A DNA stretch of 64,000 bases, taken from NCBI RefSeq assembly GCF_020923495.1, contig NZ_CP064048.1:1-64000 (forward strand), in the 5' to 3' direction. Under the pieces are notes generated by a model. The model saw only the letters and a list, made by a program, of their open reading frames with translations. It had not been told where the DNA came from and did not search any database. The stretch is from Brevibacillus sedimenti. GTDB lineage: Bacteria; Bacillota; Bacilli; Brevibacillales; Brevibacillaceae. The first letter of the stretch is position 1. Every line of letters starts with the position of its first letter. A program made the position numbers and the translations under genes. This document shows, piece by piece, positions 32,406 through 41,695 of the stretch.

Positions 32406-33822
32406 AAAAGCATGGGCATACGAGCCGGACATCGAAACGCTTTCCCATATCGAGACGTGCGATGAGTGTATCGCCTGGATGGAAGCCCAATTGACTAGCG
32501 GCGAGGAGGTGCAATTCTTGAAAGAAGTTCCTCAACCGATGGCCGATTTGGAAGAGAAAATCATGCAGGCGATCTATCAAACCGCCGGCCAAAGCGCTCC
32601 TCCTCACGCCGCGTCGGCATCCGTCACGCCGTCACCCAAACAGGCGAAATTCCGCCGCTGGACGTCTTACCTCCCTTCACTGTCGTGGGTGGGCGCAGCC
32701 GCCATCCTGCTCGCGGTCGGGGTGGCCGGCTACCAGCAGTTCCAACTGGCAGGGCAAGATGGCGCCACGGAAAACGCCATGCACCACGAGAGCAAAGCCG
32801 ATATGGAACAGAAAGACAGACAAATTGCCGACGCTCCGTCCATCCTGCTTTCGCCTGACACGCCCGTAGCAAGCCCGGCCGCCGGGTATGGCTATCCAGA
32901 CATTGCCGCAAAACAACCAGACGGGCAGACGTCACCGGACGGGACCACGGTGCAGCCGGCCGCACTGGCGATGAACGACAGCGGAACCAATCAGCCCAAA
33001 TCTGCTGCAAGTCAGGCGCAGGAACCGCACGCCGGGTCGGGAGCAAAGACCGCGGAGAAGGCCCAACCCCCTCAGACGTCGCGGACACAGGCGTTCGATA
33101 CAGTCAACGAATCGGGGCAACCCCTGCATAAACGAACGATCATCGCCGCTCGCAACGCCAACGGAAAATCCGCCAACGACCATGTCAAACATGAGGACAC
33201 GCCGTCGAAACAGACGGATGCAATTAAACCGACAGACGGTCAATCCGCCATTCAAAAGACGGAGAACGAATGGGGCGTCAACATGTTCAGCAATGATGCC
33301 GCACCTGACCCGTCAATCGAAAGCGTACCGCCCGTAGCCGGTCCGCCCGCAACCGATCAGGCCAAACAGGAAATTACGCTCTCCGCGTTCACTGATCTGG
33401 AGACGGCCATCCGTTCATCCGACGTGCCTGTACCCGTGCTGAACCAGCCGCCTGACGGCATGACCCTGCAGGCAGTCACCGTCCAGTACGAATCACCGAC
33501 CAGCCATAAGGTGGTTCGCCTCTCCTGCCATTACCAACGCAGCAAGGAGTGGATCAAGGTGGACGTGGTGCCCAACGCAAAAGGGAAGCGCAGCTTGTCC
33601 ATCCCCGGCACCTTTACGGCCACACAGCTGTACACGGTCAACGGCGAACAGGCCATCGCCGTCTCATTCGACCTGCCGGATTCGTCAGGCGAAGCGGCTG
33701 CCGAGCACGCCGTCCACTTCAACGCGCAGACGGAAAACCAATCGCTCTACGTCGTAATGACCGCCCGGGGCATCCGACTGGACCAACTGGTCGAAATGTC
33801 CAAGCAGCTGACGTGGAAATAA
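32386..33822 (+). CDS. Membrane anti-sigma factor with zinc motif and large extracytoplasmic domain
   Basis: ATG 32386 (GGAAGGGGGG upstream). The cytosolic part MNCQEFRKAWAYEPDIETLS contains HIETCDEC (H-x3-C-x2-C), the ZAS motif that binds zinc and sigma. A single membrane segment is at about 105-125 (WVGAAAILLAVGVAGYQQF). Residues 130-330 are low-complexity, rich in Q, A, P, S and D (a linker). The C-terminal 150 residues (SDVPVPVLNQPPDGMTLQAV, YTVNGEQAIAVSFDLP) resemble the DUF4367 domain seen in other sigma regulators. It holds the sigma at the membrane until envelope stress releases it. At 478 residues it is long for RsiW. Confidence 0.85.
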   Translation: MNCQEFRKAWAYEPDIETLSHIETCDECIAWMEAQLTSGEEVQFLKEVPQPMADLEEKIMQAIYQTAGQSAPPHAASASVTPSPKQAKFRRWTSYLPSLSWVGAAAILLAVGVAGYQQFQLAGQDGATENAMHHESKADMEQKDRQIADAPSILLSPDTPVASPAAGYGYPDIAAKQPDGQTSPDGTTVQPAALAMNDSGTNQPKSAASQAQEPHAGSGAKTAEKAQPPQTSRTQAFDTVNESGQPLHKRTIIAARNANGKSANDHVKHEDTPSKQTDAIKPTDGQSAIQKTENEWGVNMFSNDAAPDPSIESVPPVAGPPATDQAKQEITLSAFTDLETAIRSSDVPVPVLNQPPDGMTLQAVTVQYESPTSHKVVRLSCHYQRSKEWIKVDVVPNAKGKRSLSIPGTFTATQLYTVNGEQAIAVSFDLPDSSGEAAAEHAVHFNAQTENQSLYVVMTARGIRLDQLVEMSKQLTWK

Positions 33823-33852
33823 TCCCGCTGCCGATCAAAACAGCCCAGCACC

Positions 33853-33895
33853 AAAAAAGGGACACTGCTTCCTCGAAAAAGCAGTGTCCCTTTTG
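33853..33895. terminator. Terminator of the sigma/anti-sigma operon, shared with the convergent ABC gene
   Basis: AAAAAAGGGACACTGCT and AGCAGTGTCCCTTTT form a 13-bp stem with A/T tails on both sides. Confidence 0.88.
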
Positions 33896-33923
33896 GTTTC
33901 CGTCCACACCGGTCAAGAGAAGG

Positions 33924-34919
33924 TCAAGACGTGACATCCCTGCGAATAAACACGGCGTAGGCGACAATCAGCGCCGCTGCTGCCCAGACGCTCAACACGG
34001 CGAGCGAAAAAGGCAGCGTCATGCCCTTGATCGGCGGCAGCGTGCCGGCCAGGTAGTCCGTCAACTGCAAATTGACGACGAAAAGGTATTTGGCCGACTC
34101 CCAGGTCGACGCCATCTGGGTTAAAATCGTTCCGCTGATCAGGGCCGCCATCATGATGCCCATTCCGGCAGCCGCGCTGCGCACCAGTACGGAGACCATG
34201 AACGTAATCGTCCCGACCACGATGCACACAAACCACCCAAGTCCGTACTGCATGAGCAGGTATTTCCACTGCGGCAGCATGAACACCGCGGATGTGACCA
34301 GTTCGCCGCCGGTCACGTCAAAGCCGGTCAGCACCGGCAGATCCCAGCCCGCATAGCCAAACACCACACCGGATATCAGGTAGGCCATACACAAGGTCAT
34401 CAGTACCGTGAGCGAGGTAAACAACAGCAGGGTGATGTACTTGCTGGTCAGCACCTTCCAGCGCCGCACGGGCCGAGTCAGCAGCAGCTTGATCGTCCCC
34501 TCGCTGTATTCGGCGGAGACCAGATCGACCGCCAGCACGACGATGATCATCGGCAGAAACAGCGACACGGCCTGATCCATGAAGCCCCGCGCAAACGTGG
34601 GCGCCCCCGGTGCCATCGGGTTGACGTCATGATCCAGATAGTACTGCTGCTGCTGGACGCGAATTTTTAAGAACTCCCGCCACTCCTCCGGCAGTCTGCT
34701 GGAGGCGAGCCGGTTTTGCGTGTCCACGATCTGCTGCTGCAATATCGTCCGCCAGTCAGTCGTGCCCATCCGCTCCTGGACCGTCACCACGGAGCGGTAC
34801 TGCGCGTAGGTAAAGATCGGGATGAGGACGGCCAGGATCAGCAGCACGACGAGAAAGCGGCGGCGGCGCAGCAGCTTGATCGTCTCATTTTGTACCAGTG
34901 CGAGCATGCTCGGCCCCAT
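33924..34919 (-). CDS. ABC transporter permease (ABC-2 type)
   Basis: ATG 34917-34919 is preceded by GGAGGTGG. The 331-residue protein MGPSMLALVQNETIKLLRRR has an N-terminal basic loop, a first membrane span, a large outside loop (EWREFLKIRVQQQQYYLDHD) and five more spans. LVSAEYSEGTIKLLLTRPVR is the classic ABC-2 coupling segment. It works with the upstream ATPase as an exporter, often of drugs, lipids or peptides. It overlaps the ATPase gene by 35 bp. Confidence 0.85.
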   Translation of the reverse strand: MGPSMLALVQNETIKLLRRRRFLVVLLILAVLIPIFTYAQYRSVVTVQERMGTTDWRTILQQQIVDTQNRLASSRLPEEWREFLKIRVQQQQYYLDHDVNPMAPGAPTFARGFMDQAVSLFLPMIIVVLAVDLVSAEYSEGTIKLLLTRPVRRWKVLTSKYITLLLFTSLTVLMTLCMAYLISGVVFGYAGWDLPVLTGFDVTGGELVTSAVFMLPQWKYLLMQYGLGWFVCIVVGTITFMVSVLVRSAAAGMGIMMAALISGTILTQMASTWESAKYLFVVNLQLTDYLAGTLPPIKGMTLPFSLAVLSVWAAAALIVAYAVFIRRDVTS

Positions 34920-35843
34920 CTTCTCCACCTCCCCCTGTCAGCGTCAGGAACAAATCTTCCAGGGTCACCGTCTTGGCGACGATGCCGAGGACGGGGACGC
35001 CGGCCCGCACCAATGCGGCGTTTGCCTCGCTGATTCGCTCCGTATCCATGCGGCAGTACAGCCGTCCCTCGCCGTCCGGCCACACCCGTTCCACAAAGGA
35101 CAGGCGGCTCAGCACGTCCCGTCCCCTGCGCTCGGCCTCCGGCGGAAAGGTCCACGCCACCCGGTCGGCAAACTGTTCCATCAGCTCCTGCACCGGTCCG
35201 ACGGAGATGACCCGTCCCTTGTTGATGATGGCGACGCGGTCGCACATCATCTCAATCTCGCTGAGCAGGTGACTGGAGACGAACACGGCCAGCCCCTCTT
35301 CTTCCGCCAGCCTGCGGATAAACTGACGCAGTTCGCGGATGCCCGCCGGGTCCAGGCCGTTGGTCGGCTCGTCGAGAATGAGCAGCTTGGGCCGGTGCAG
35401 GAGGGCCTGCGCGATGCCCAGCCGCTGCCGCATGCCGAGCGAATAGGTTTTCACCTTGTCGTCGATGGCCCGTTCCAGATCGACAAAGCGGACGATTTCC
35501 TCGATCCGCTCGGGGGAATGCCGCCGCTCATGCGGGCAAAATGCTCCAGGTTTTCCCGGCCCGTCATGAATTTGTACAGCTCCGGGTTTTCCACGATGCA
35601 GCCCACCTGGGCGATCGCCTCTGGAAACGAACGGCGAAGGGAGATGCCGCCGATCTCAATCTCTCCTCCGTCGGCTGAGGCCAGCCCGACCAGCATGCGG
35701 ATCGTCGTCGTCTTGCCCGCGCCGTTAGGCCCGAGAAAGCCAAAGACCTCTCCGGCGTAAACGTCAAACGTCATATCGTGAATGATCGGCTTGCCGCCGA
35801 TCGTCTTGCGCAATCCTTTTACGGAAAGGACTGTCTCGCCCAC
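34885..35843 (-). pseudogene. ABC transporter ATP-binding protein, one homopolymer frameshift
   Basis: ATG 35841-35843 begins MGETVLSVKGLRKTIGGKPI. Walker A GPNGAGKTTT is in the first frame and LLILDEPTNGLDP (Walker B) in the second. The break is at a run of five C near 35521: adding one C rejoins SGGIPPERIEEIVRFVDLER with KVKTYSLGMRQRLGIAQALL (LSGGQ-equivalent SLGMRQR). Repaired it has about 320 residues and a C-terminal extension after TFPPEAERRG. Homopolymer loss suggests a sequencing error, so the exporter is probably functional. Confidence 0.75.
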
Positions 35844-35962
35844 TGCTCGCCCTCCCTATCCAGATACCGTTCGCTGACGCGAAAACGGTGATTGTGATAC
35901 ACTGACAGTACATGTCACATTATACCATGCTTGACCATCCACCAACGAATGGGAGGTACCCG

Positions 35963-36751
35963 ATGCGCACATCCGGTCAATTCATGTGGCGTACAGTCGG
36001 CCTGCTCTCCGTGCTCTCCTTTTTGCTGTTTGCCGCAGGCTTCGTGTTTGCGCTGGACCCTCGCCAGCTCTCATCCGGCCGGGTCGCAGAACCGGCCGGG
36101 CATGCCAAGCCGGCCCCGCTGGCGCCAGGGGAAGGCATCCGTCACGTGGTGGCGCTGGGAGATTCGCTGACGCGCGGAGCCGGCGACGCCAACGGGCTTG
36201 GTTACGTGGGACACGTCCGCCAAGCACTGGAAAAACAGGCGGGCCACCCGATCACGCTGACCAATCTGGCCATCAACGGCCAGGAATCGACCGGCCTCGT
36301 CGATCAGTTGTCCCAACCCCAGGTCCAGTCGCTGCTGAAGCAGGCCGATCTCATCCTGTTTACCATCGGCGGAAATGATTTGTTCAAGCAGTCCGGCGGC
36401 GTATACCGCGTCGACAACGACAAATTGGCCGCTGCCATCAAAGGACTTGCGGCCAACTACGAGCAGATTCTCCGGCGTATCCGGGAGCTGAACGACAGCG
36501 CGCCGATTGTCTACACCGCCCTGTACAATCCGTTCGGGGACACCGACGCGGCCGCCGACACCGTCAAGCCGGTGCTGGACTGGAACAGCGATGCTGCCGC
36601 CATCGCGGCCCGCTATCCGCGCGTCATTGTCGTTCCCACCTACGATCTGTTCGTCCACAAGGAAAATACCTACCTCTACACGGACCACTTTCATCCCAAC
36701 GAGGCCGGTTACGCCCGGATCGCCGAGCGGATCATGCAGGCACTACAGTGA
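35963..36751 (+). CDS. Secreted/membrane-anchored GDSL (SGNH) esterase, YpmR-like
   Basis: ATG 35963 follows GGGAGG. The 262-residue protein MRTSGQFMWRTVGLLSVLSF has a signal/anchor (about 8-32). SGNH blocks: GDSLTRG (I, nucleophile Ser), NLAINGQES (II), TIGGND (III, Asn), and DHFHPNEAGY (V, Asp/His). The catalytic set is complete. YpmR-like hydrolases cleave esters of lipids or wall components outside the membrane. It lies in a short gap before a convergent MFS gene, which it overlaps by 9 bp. Confidence 0.82.
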   Translation: MRTSGQFMWRTVGLLSVLSFLLFAAGFVFALDPRQLSSGRVAEPAGHAKPAPLAPGEGIRHVVALGDSLTRGAGDANGLGYVGHVRQALEKQAGHPITLTNLAINGQESTGLVDQLSQPQVQSLLKQADLILFTIGGNDLFKQSGGVYRVDNDKLAAAIKGLAANYEQILRRIRELNDSAPIVYTALYNPFGDTDAAADTVKPVLDWNSDAAAIAARYPRVIVVPTYDLFVHKENTYLYTDHFHPNEAGYARIAERIMQALQ

Positions 36752-37978
36752 CGTGTTCCGGGCGATGTTGATTGACGTCCCGGTGCGTTTCTGGTAGGCG
36801 CGCTGTCCAGCCCAATGAAACAGGCTGCTCGTCATGGAGAGGAAAGCGACCACTCCGAACAGCACGGGACCGCCGTACGACGCCAGCAGAATGCCGCCCA
36901 TCCACGGGCCGATAAACTGGCCGAGGTTGCCGAAGCTTTTCGCTCCGTAATACGTGCCGCGCATGTTGTCCGGCGCCATCCGGTCGATCAGGACATCGGA
37001 CGCGGTGAACGTGAGAATCTCGCCGATGGTAAAAACGACCATCGCCACAATAAACATCGTCCATGAGTGGGCGAAGGCGTAGCCAAGGTCCCCGAGTGCG
37101 TACATGACGTTCCCCACCACGATGCTGGTCAGGGGCGTCTTGTTTTCCGCCCAGCGGGTCAAGGGCATCTGCATCAACACCACGACGATGGCGTTGATAC
37201 TCATCAGGATGGCAAACAGCTTCGCCCCGTCGGGAACGGCCATCTCCGTATACTTGGCCAGCGTTGTTGACATTTGCGAGTAGCCGATCGCCCCCAGCAT
37301 CCCCGCCACCATATAGAGTCGGAACGCTTTGTCGCGCACCACCACTTCAAGTGCACGCTGAAAGCTGACCGGCTCTTTTTTCTGTCCCTCGATCTGCTTG
37401 ATGCCAAAGACGTTTAACATCACCTGCAAGCTGATGACGTACAGCAGGTAGATGAGGGCAGTCATCAGAAACGGCAGCGCCGCCGAAGTCAACGCCAGCA
37501 TCGCCCCGACGATCGGCCCCACGGCCACGCCCACGTTGATCGCGGTGTAGCGCAGGCCGAAGACACGGTACCGCTTCTCGTGCGGCGTCACGTCGGCCAT
37601 GAGCGCCTGCGACACCGGCTCGTAAAAGGAGCGGCAGAGCCCGCCGACGACGTTTAACAGCAGGAAAAACAGCGGACTTTTGCCGAATGCGAACCCTACA
37701 AACACCAGGGTCCAGACGTACAATGCCGCGAGCATGACGCGGCGTCGGCCAAATATATCTGAAAGCGTCCCACCGATGAAGCCGCCCACCGTCCCGGCCA
37801 GTGCCCCCGCGCCGATCGTCAGTCCGATGGTTCCATAATCCATGTCGGTATGATTGGACAAGTACAAAAACAGGAACGGCATGCTCATCGAACTGGCTGC
37901 GCGGACAAACACCGTGCCGACCACAAGCGACCAGACGATGGGGTGAAATTCGCGCAACAACCCCTTGACCCTATCCAT
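36743..37978 (-). CDS. MFS multidrug-type transporter
   Basis: ATG 37976-37978 follows GGAGGAGAG. The 411-residue protein MDRVKGLLREFHPIVWSLVV has twelve hydrophobic spans, the A-loop SDIFGRRRVMLAALYVW and a second-half DVLIDRMAPDNMRGTYYG segment typical of the MDR-type MFS group in Bacillus. Substrate unknown. It stands alone; 3' overlap with the convergent GDSL gene is 9 bp. Confidence 0.82.
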   Translation of the reverse strand: MDRVKGLLREFHPIVWSLVVGTVFVRAASSMSMPFLFLYLSNHTDMDYGTIGLTIGAGALAGTVGGFIGGTLSDIFGRRRVMLAALYVWTLVFVGFAFGKSPLFFLLLNVVGGLCRSFYEPVSQALMADVTPHEKRYRVFGLRYTAINVGVAVGPIVGAMLALTSAALPFLMTALIYLLYVISLQVMLNVFGIKQIEGQKKEPVSFQRALEVVVRDKAFRLYMVAGMLGAIGYSQMSTTLAKYTEMAVPDGAKLFAILMSINAIVVVLMQMPLTRWAENKTPLTSIVVGNVMYALGDLGYAFAHSWTMFIVAMVVFTIGEILTFTASDVLIDRMAPDNMRGTYYGAKSFGNLGQFIGPWMGGILLASYGGPVLFGVVAFLSMTSSLFHWAGQRAYQKRTGTSINIARNTSL

Positions 37979-38190
37979 GTGTTTCTCTCTCCTCCAACTG
38001 CTCTGCCCGACAATGGAAACAGAACAGTCATCACAAGTTTTTCCTAAATTGTAGGGAGCAGTCTTGGTTTCGTCAATCACTGTCCGAACTTTTTTGATTA
38101 TGAAAATTTTTTTAGAACAACAATCGAAAAATCGATAAGACCACAGACGATGACGGAAGGCCGCACGGGCGTTGAAGCTGTCCCCCGCAT

Positions 38191-38212
38191 AAAAAAAGCC
38201 CCCTGCTCGGGG
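38191..38212 (-). terminator. Terminator of ytnP
   Basis: CCCC-GAGCA-GGGG stem on the minus strand followed by seven T, about 45 bp beyond the ytnP stop. Confidence 0.7.
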
Positions 38213-38258
38213 ACATGCTTGCGCTGTACCGAAAGGAGGCGAGTAACCACTGCTGCTT

Positions 38259-39104
38259 TTATTCCACTTCTATGCTGTCCGTAATGACTCCCTGCTCGTC
38301 CCATTTCACCGCCCGATACTTGATGTCGTGGTAAAACGTAAACCAGGCGCCTTGGCGGATGCCCTCCTGAATCCATGTTTGCTTGGCGAAAATGGAGGTC
38401 ATCGGGTAGTCGTCGTAGGCCATCACCCACAGGGGATTCTGGTGCGCGTGTGTCGGCAAAAGGTCGGCCAGATGCAATACGAGTTGACCGTCGCTTTCGA
38501 TGCGGACGATCGCATGCCCCTGGCTGTGCCCGCCGGTGTGGTGCAGCGAAATGCCGGGCAGCACCTCCAGCGTGTCGCCGTACGTCTGCACCTGTTCATA
38601 AATGGGCTTCCAGTTGTCCTCCCAATAGGTGTTGCGGGAACGGATGTTGGGCTCGCGCATCTCCGCCCATTCCTGTTCCTGGACATAAATGACCGCCCGC
38701 GGAAACGTGGAGACGAGCCGGCCGTCCTGCCAGGAAACAAGCCCGTTGGCATGATCGTAATGCATGTGGGTCATCAGCACGATGTCGATATCTTCCGGCG
38801 TCAATCCCTTGGCGGCCAGCGACTCTTTCACCTGCGACTCCTCCAGCAGGCCAAAGTTGCGCTTTTGCTTGTCCGTCAGCCGGTCGTTGCCCAAGCCTGA
38901 CTCGATCAGGATGGTTTTGCCGCCGCCTTCCACCAGGATCGGATCAGCCCTAAGCGGTATCTGGTTGAGATCGTTGTATGGATAGCGCTTGCTCCAGAGC
39001 GGTTTGGGAACCACGCCAAACATCGCCCCTCCGTCCAACTGCGACAGCCCTCCCCGCAGCCACGTCAGGGAAAATGCTCCTGCCTGCAGGTTTGTCAATT
39101 GCAT
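38259..39104 (-). CDS. ytnP: YtnP-like quorum-quenching lactonase (MBL fold)
   Basis: ATG 39102-39104 (TTGAGGAGGCTGGTACC) starts MQLTNLQAGAFSLTWLRGGL; 281 residues. MFGVVPKPLWSKRYPYND, THMHYDHANGL (HxHxDH), HHTGGHSQGH, LADLLPTHAHQNPLWVMAYD and DYPMTSIFAKQTW match B. subtilis YtnP closely by memory, including length. The family hydrolyses N-acyl homoserine lactones and other lactones and is linked to interference with Streptomyces and Gram-negative signalling. Zinc ligands are all present. Cytosolic, no signal peptide. Confidence 0.87.
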   Translation of the reverse strand: MQLTNLQAGAFSLTWLRGGLSQLDGGAMFGVVPKPLWSKRYPYNDLNQIPLRADPILVEGGGKTILIESGLGNDRLTDKQKRNFGLLEESQVKESLAAKGLTPEDIDIVLMTHMHYDHANGLVSWQDGRLVSTFPRAVIYVQEQEWAEMREPNIRSRNTYWEDNWKPIYEQVQTYGDTLEVLPGISLHHTGGHSQGHAIVRIESDGQLVLHLADLLPTHAHQNPLWVMAYDDYPMTSIFAKQTWIQEGIRQGAWFTFYHDIKYRAVKWDEQGVITDSIEVE

Positions 39105-39147
39105 GGTACCAGCCTCCTCAAGTTTGTATGCAGATGCGGGAAGTGTG

Positions 39148-39170
39148 AAAGAGCACCCCGTACAGGGTGC
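39148..39170 (-). terminator. Terminator of the 39468 gene
   Basis: GCACCC-TGTACG-GGGTGC hairpin on the minus strand followed by TCTTTC; weak T-run. Confidence 0.55.
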
Positions 39171-39174
39171 CCTG

Positions 39175-39468
39175 CTATTTTTCGGTTACGCTGACCGTGC
39201 GCGTGGCCGGGGACAGTTTCAACAAAATGTCACTGGACACCGCCTGGATCGCCAAATCGGTGTCGTGGCGTTTATGGATGAGCACAAGCTGCGCAACCTT
39301 TTCGCTTCCGCGGTATATGCTGATCAAGGTTTGCAGCGGGTTGGCGCTTCCGCCGGCAATTACCTTAACCCCCGGGGCAACCGTGAACGTCCAGCCCTCT
39401 ACTTCCACCACCCGAGCGGATGAGTAGAGAAAGTGCCGTTTTCCCAGCAGAATGCCATAGTGATTCAT
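39175..39468 (-). CDS. Hypothetical protein, about 97 residues
   Basis: ATG 39466-39468 is preferred over ATG 39486; neither has a strong RBS. It reads MNHYGILLGKRHFLYSSARV with WTFTVAPGVKVIAGGSANPL and ends SPATRTVSVTEK. Beta-rich small protein with no motif that I know. Its own terminator follows. It could be a stress or regulatory protein; I propose no function. Confidence 0.42.
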   Translation of the reverse strand: MNHYGILLGKRHFLYSSARVVEVEGWTFTVAPGVKVIAGGSANPLQTLISIYRGSEKVAQLVLIHKRHDTDLAIQAVSSDILLKLSPATRTVSVTEK

Positions 39469-39595
39469 CAAGGCAAGGGCCCCCATTCAACTAAATTTGA
39501 ACAGCGTACTTTCATTTTGCAAAAATTCATGTCCAAATGAAAGTCTTTCGACAAAAGATCCTATAACCTGACAATGTGCCGATTCCCTGTTTTGC

Positions 39596-41599
39596 TCAAA
39601 TCAATCGGCCGATGAGCGCTCCCTCGTAAATCGCCCGCTTGGCGTCAAGCTCTCCTGCCTCTTTGGCCCCCCCGATGAGATGCACCGGTAGCCGACCTTT
39701 CAGCGATTCGTACAAGCGGTTGTCCGATATGCCCCCTGCCGCAACCACCACCGTATCCACGGGCAGGAGCCGCTCTTCGCCGTCGTGGACGATGCGCACG
39801 CCCTCCGGCGTAATCTCCTTGTATTCTACCTGCGTCAGCATCTCGACGCCGTGCCGCTTGAGATTGGCGAGCACCGCCCAGCGCGTCGTTTTGCCCAATC
39901 CGGTGCCCACGTGCCGACCGCGGCGGAGCATCCGCACCTGTCTGCCGCTCTGCTGCAGGCGATGTACCTCCGCAGCGCTGAGAATCCCGTACTCCAGGAG
40001 GTAGCGGGCGGTCTGCGGCGAGATGTTGTCGTTTTGCACCAGCAGGTGGGATAGATCGCAGGCGATCCCTCCCGCGCCGATGATCACCACGCGCTTGCCG
40101 ACATCCACCTGCTTTTCAAACACTTGGGTGTAGCTGACCACGTGCGGCAGATCAATGCCGGGAATCTCCGGCCGCCGCGGGATGATGCCGGTAGCCACCA
40201 CCACCTCGTCAAATCCTTCCGCAAGCAGCGCATCTGCCTGTGCTTCCACACCCAGCCGGATGTCCACGCCAAGCAGACCGAGCTGCGTCCGGTAATAGCG
40301 CAGCGTTTCGTTAAATTCCGATTTGCCCGGCACCTGCCGCGCGTAATTGAGCTGGCCGCCGATCTGCTGCCGTTTTTCCATCAGCACCACCTGGTGACCG
40401 CGCTCCGCCAGCACGCGCGCCGCTTCCAGCCCGGCCGGTCCCGCCCCTACGACGGCCACCCGTTTTTTCACCGGGGCGGGAGACAGCGTCCATTCCTCTT
40501 CCCGGCCGGCCGCCGGATTGACCAGACAGGAGGCCGGTTTTCCCTCAAACACGTGATCGAGGCAGGCCTGGTTGCAGGCGATGCAGGTGTTGACTTCGTC
40601 AAAGCGGCCTTCCCGGCTCTTGCGGATGATATCCGGGTCGGCCAACAGGGGGCGGGCCATGGAAACGATGTCGCAGCAGCGGTCCTCCAGGATTGCTTCG
40701 GCTTGACGCACGTCGTTGATGCGGTTGCTGGCAATGACGGGAATTGTCACCGCTTCTTTCACCAGCCGGGCCACCCACACATACGCCCCGCGCGGCACCA
40801 TCATTGCGATCGTCGGCACCTGCGACTCGTGCCATCCGATTCCGATGTTAAGCGCGTCGGCCCCCGCCTCCTGCAGCATGCGGGCAAACTGCAGCGTCTC
40901 GTCCATCGTCGTGCTGTTGGGGATCAAGTCCAGCCCGGACATGCGAAAGATCACTGGATAATCGGGACCGACCGCCTCGCGTACGCGTCTCATCACTTCC
41001 ACGCCGAAGCGTGCCCGCCGTTCGAAGTCGCCGCCCCACTCATCGTCGCGCACATTGGTGACCGGTGAGAGAAATTGATTGATCAAATATCCTTCGGAGC
41101 CCATGATTTCCACTGCGTCAAAACCGGCTCGCTGCGCCCGCACCGCGCCGTCGGCAAACGCCTGCAGCGTCAGCTCGATCTCTTCGCCGGTCAGTGCACG
41201 CGGCCGCGTCCGATTGATCGGCGCCTGCAGCGGGGACGGCGCGACCGGCTCCAGACCGGTGGCTTCCTGATAAGCGTAACGCCCGGCGTGAAAGAGCTGC
41301 AGGGCGATTTTGCCGCCCTCCTGGTGCACAGCCTCCGTGATCACTCTCAGCGGCTCGATGTGCTCATCCCTGTAAACGCTGCAGTACTGCTCGCCCATAC
41401 CGCCTTCTGGCCGGACGGCAGCCCCTCCGGTGACGATCAGACCTACTCCTCCGCGGGCCCGCGCCGCGTAAAACGCGGCCAACCGCCGCACGCCTCCCTC
41501 CAGCTTTTCCAGCCCGACGTGCATGGAGCCCATCATGATGCGGTTGTTCAGGGTAATCCCCCCGACGCGAATCGGTTCCCAGACGCGTTTTGTTTCCAT
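39596..41599 (-). CDS. fadH: NADH:flavin oxidoreductase/2,4-dienoyl-CoA reductase (FadH type)
   Basis: ATG 41597-41599 (AGGAGGGGGC upstream) gives 667 residues. Residues 1-340 form an OYE TIM barrel with FMN (IALQLFHAGRYAYQEATG, NIGIGWHESQ). Four Cys in CIACNQACLDH...CLVNP bind a 4Fe-4S cluster. Residues about 375-667 form two Rossmann folds for FAD and NADPH (VAVVGAGPAGLEAARVLAER, VVIIGAGGIACDLSH). It reduces 2,4-dienoyl-CoA made during beta-oxidation of unsaturated fatty acids. A FadR-like operator lies 22 bp upstream of the start, which agrees. Bacterial family members can also act on trimethylamine or other enones; FadH is the best but not the only option. Confidence 0.8.
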   Translation of the reverse strand: METKRVWEPIRVGGITLNNRIMMGSMHVGLEKLEGGVRRLAAFYAARARGGVGLIVTGGAAVRPEGGMGEQYCSVYRDEHIEPLRVITEAVHQEGGKIALQLFHAGRYAYQEATGLEPVAPSPLQAPINRTRPRALTGEEIELTLQAFADGAVRAQRAGFDAVEIMGSEGYLINQFLSPVTNVRDDEWGGDFERRARFGVEVMRRVREAVGPDYPVIFRMSGLDLIPNSTTMDETLQFARMLQEAGADALNIGIGWHESQVPTIAMMVPRGAYVWVARLVKEAVTIPVIASNRINDVRQAEAILEDRCCDIVSMARPLLADPDIIRKSREGRFDEVNTCIACNQACLDHVFEGKPASCLVNPAAGREEEWTLSPAPVKKRVAVVGAGPAGLEAARVLAERGHQVVLMEKRQQIGGQLNYARQVPGKSEFNETLRYYRTQLGLLGVDIRLGVEAQADALLAEGFDEVVVATGIIPRRPEIPGIDLPHVVSYTQVFEKQVDVGKRVVIIGAGGIACDLSHLLVQNDNISPQTARYLLEYGILSAAEVHRLQQSGRQVRMLRRGRHVGTGLGKTTRWAVLANLKRHGVEMLTQVEYKEITPEGVRIVHDGEERLLPVDTVVVAAGGISDNRLYESLKGRLPVHLIGGAKEAGELDAKRAIYEGALIGRLI

Positions 41600-41620
41600 T
41601 CGTGCCCCCTCCTGACGAAT

Positions 41621-41638
41621 CGAATGAATGCTCATTCA
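41621..41638 (-). promoter_or_regulatory. FadR-like operator upstream of fadH
   Basis: On the minus strand TGAATGAGCATTCATTCG is a near-perfect palindrome (core AATGAATG-CT-CATTCATT on the other strand) and matches the B. subtilis FadR consensus TGAATGAMTANTCATTCA at 15 of 18 positions. It is next to the promoter/RBS of fadH. Confidence 0.6.
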
Positions 41639-41695
41639 TTTTTACTCCCCATCATTTCGGCGGGCACGGCCGGTTTTCCTGCTGCCCCGGCCTGC

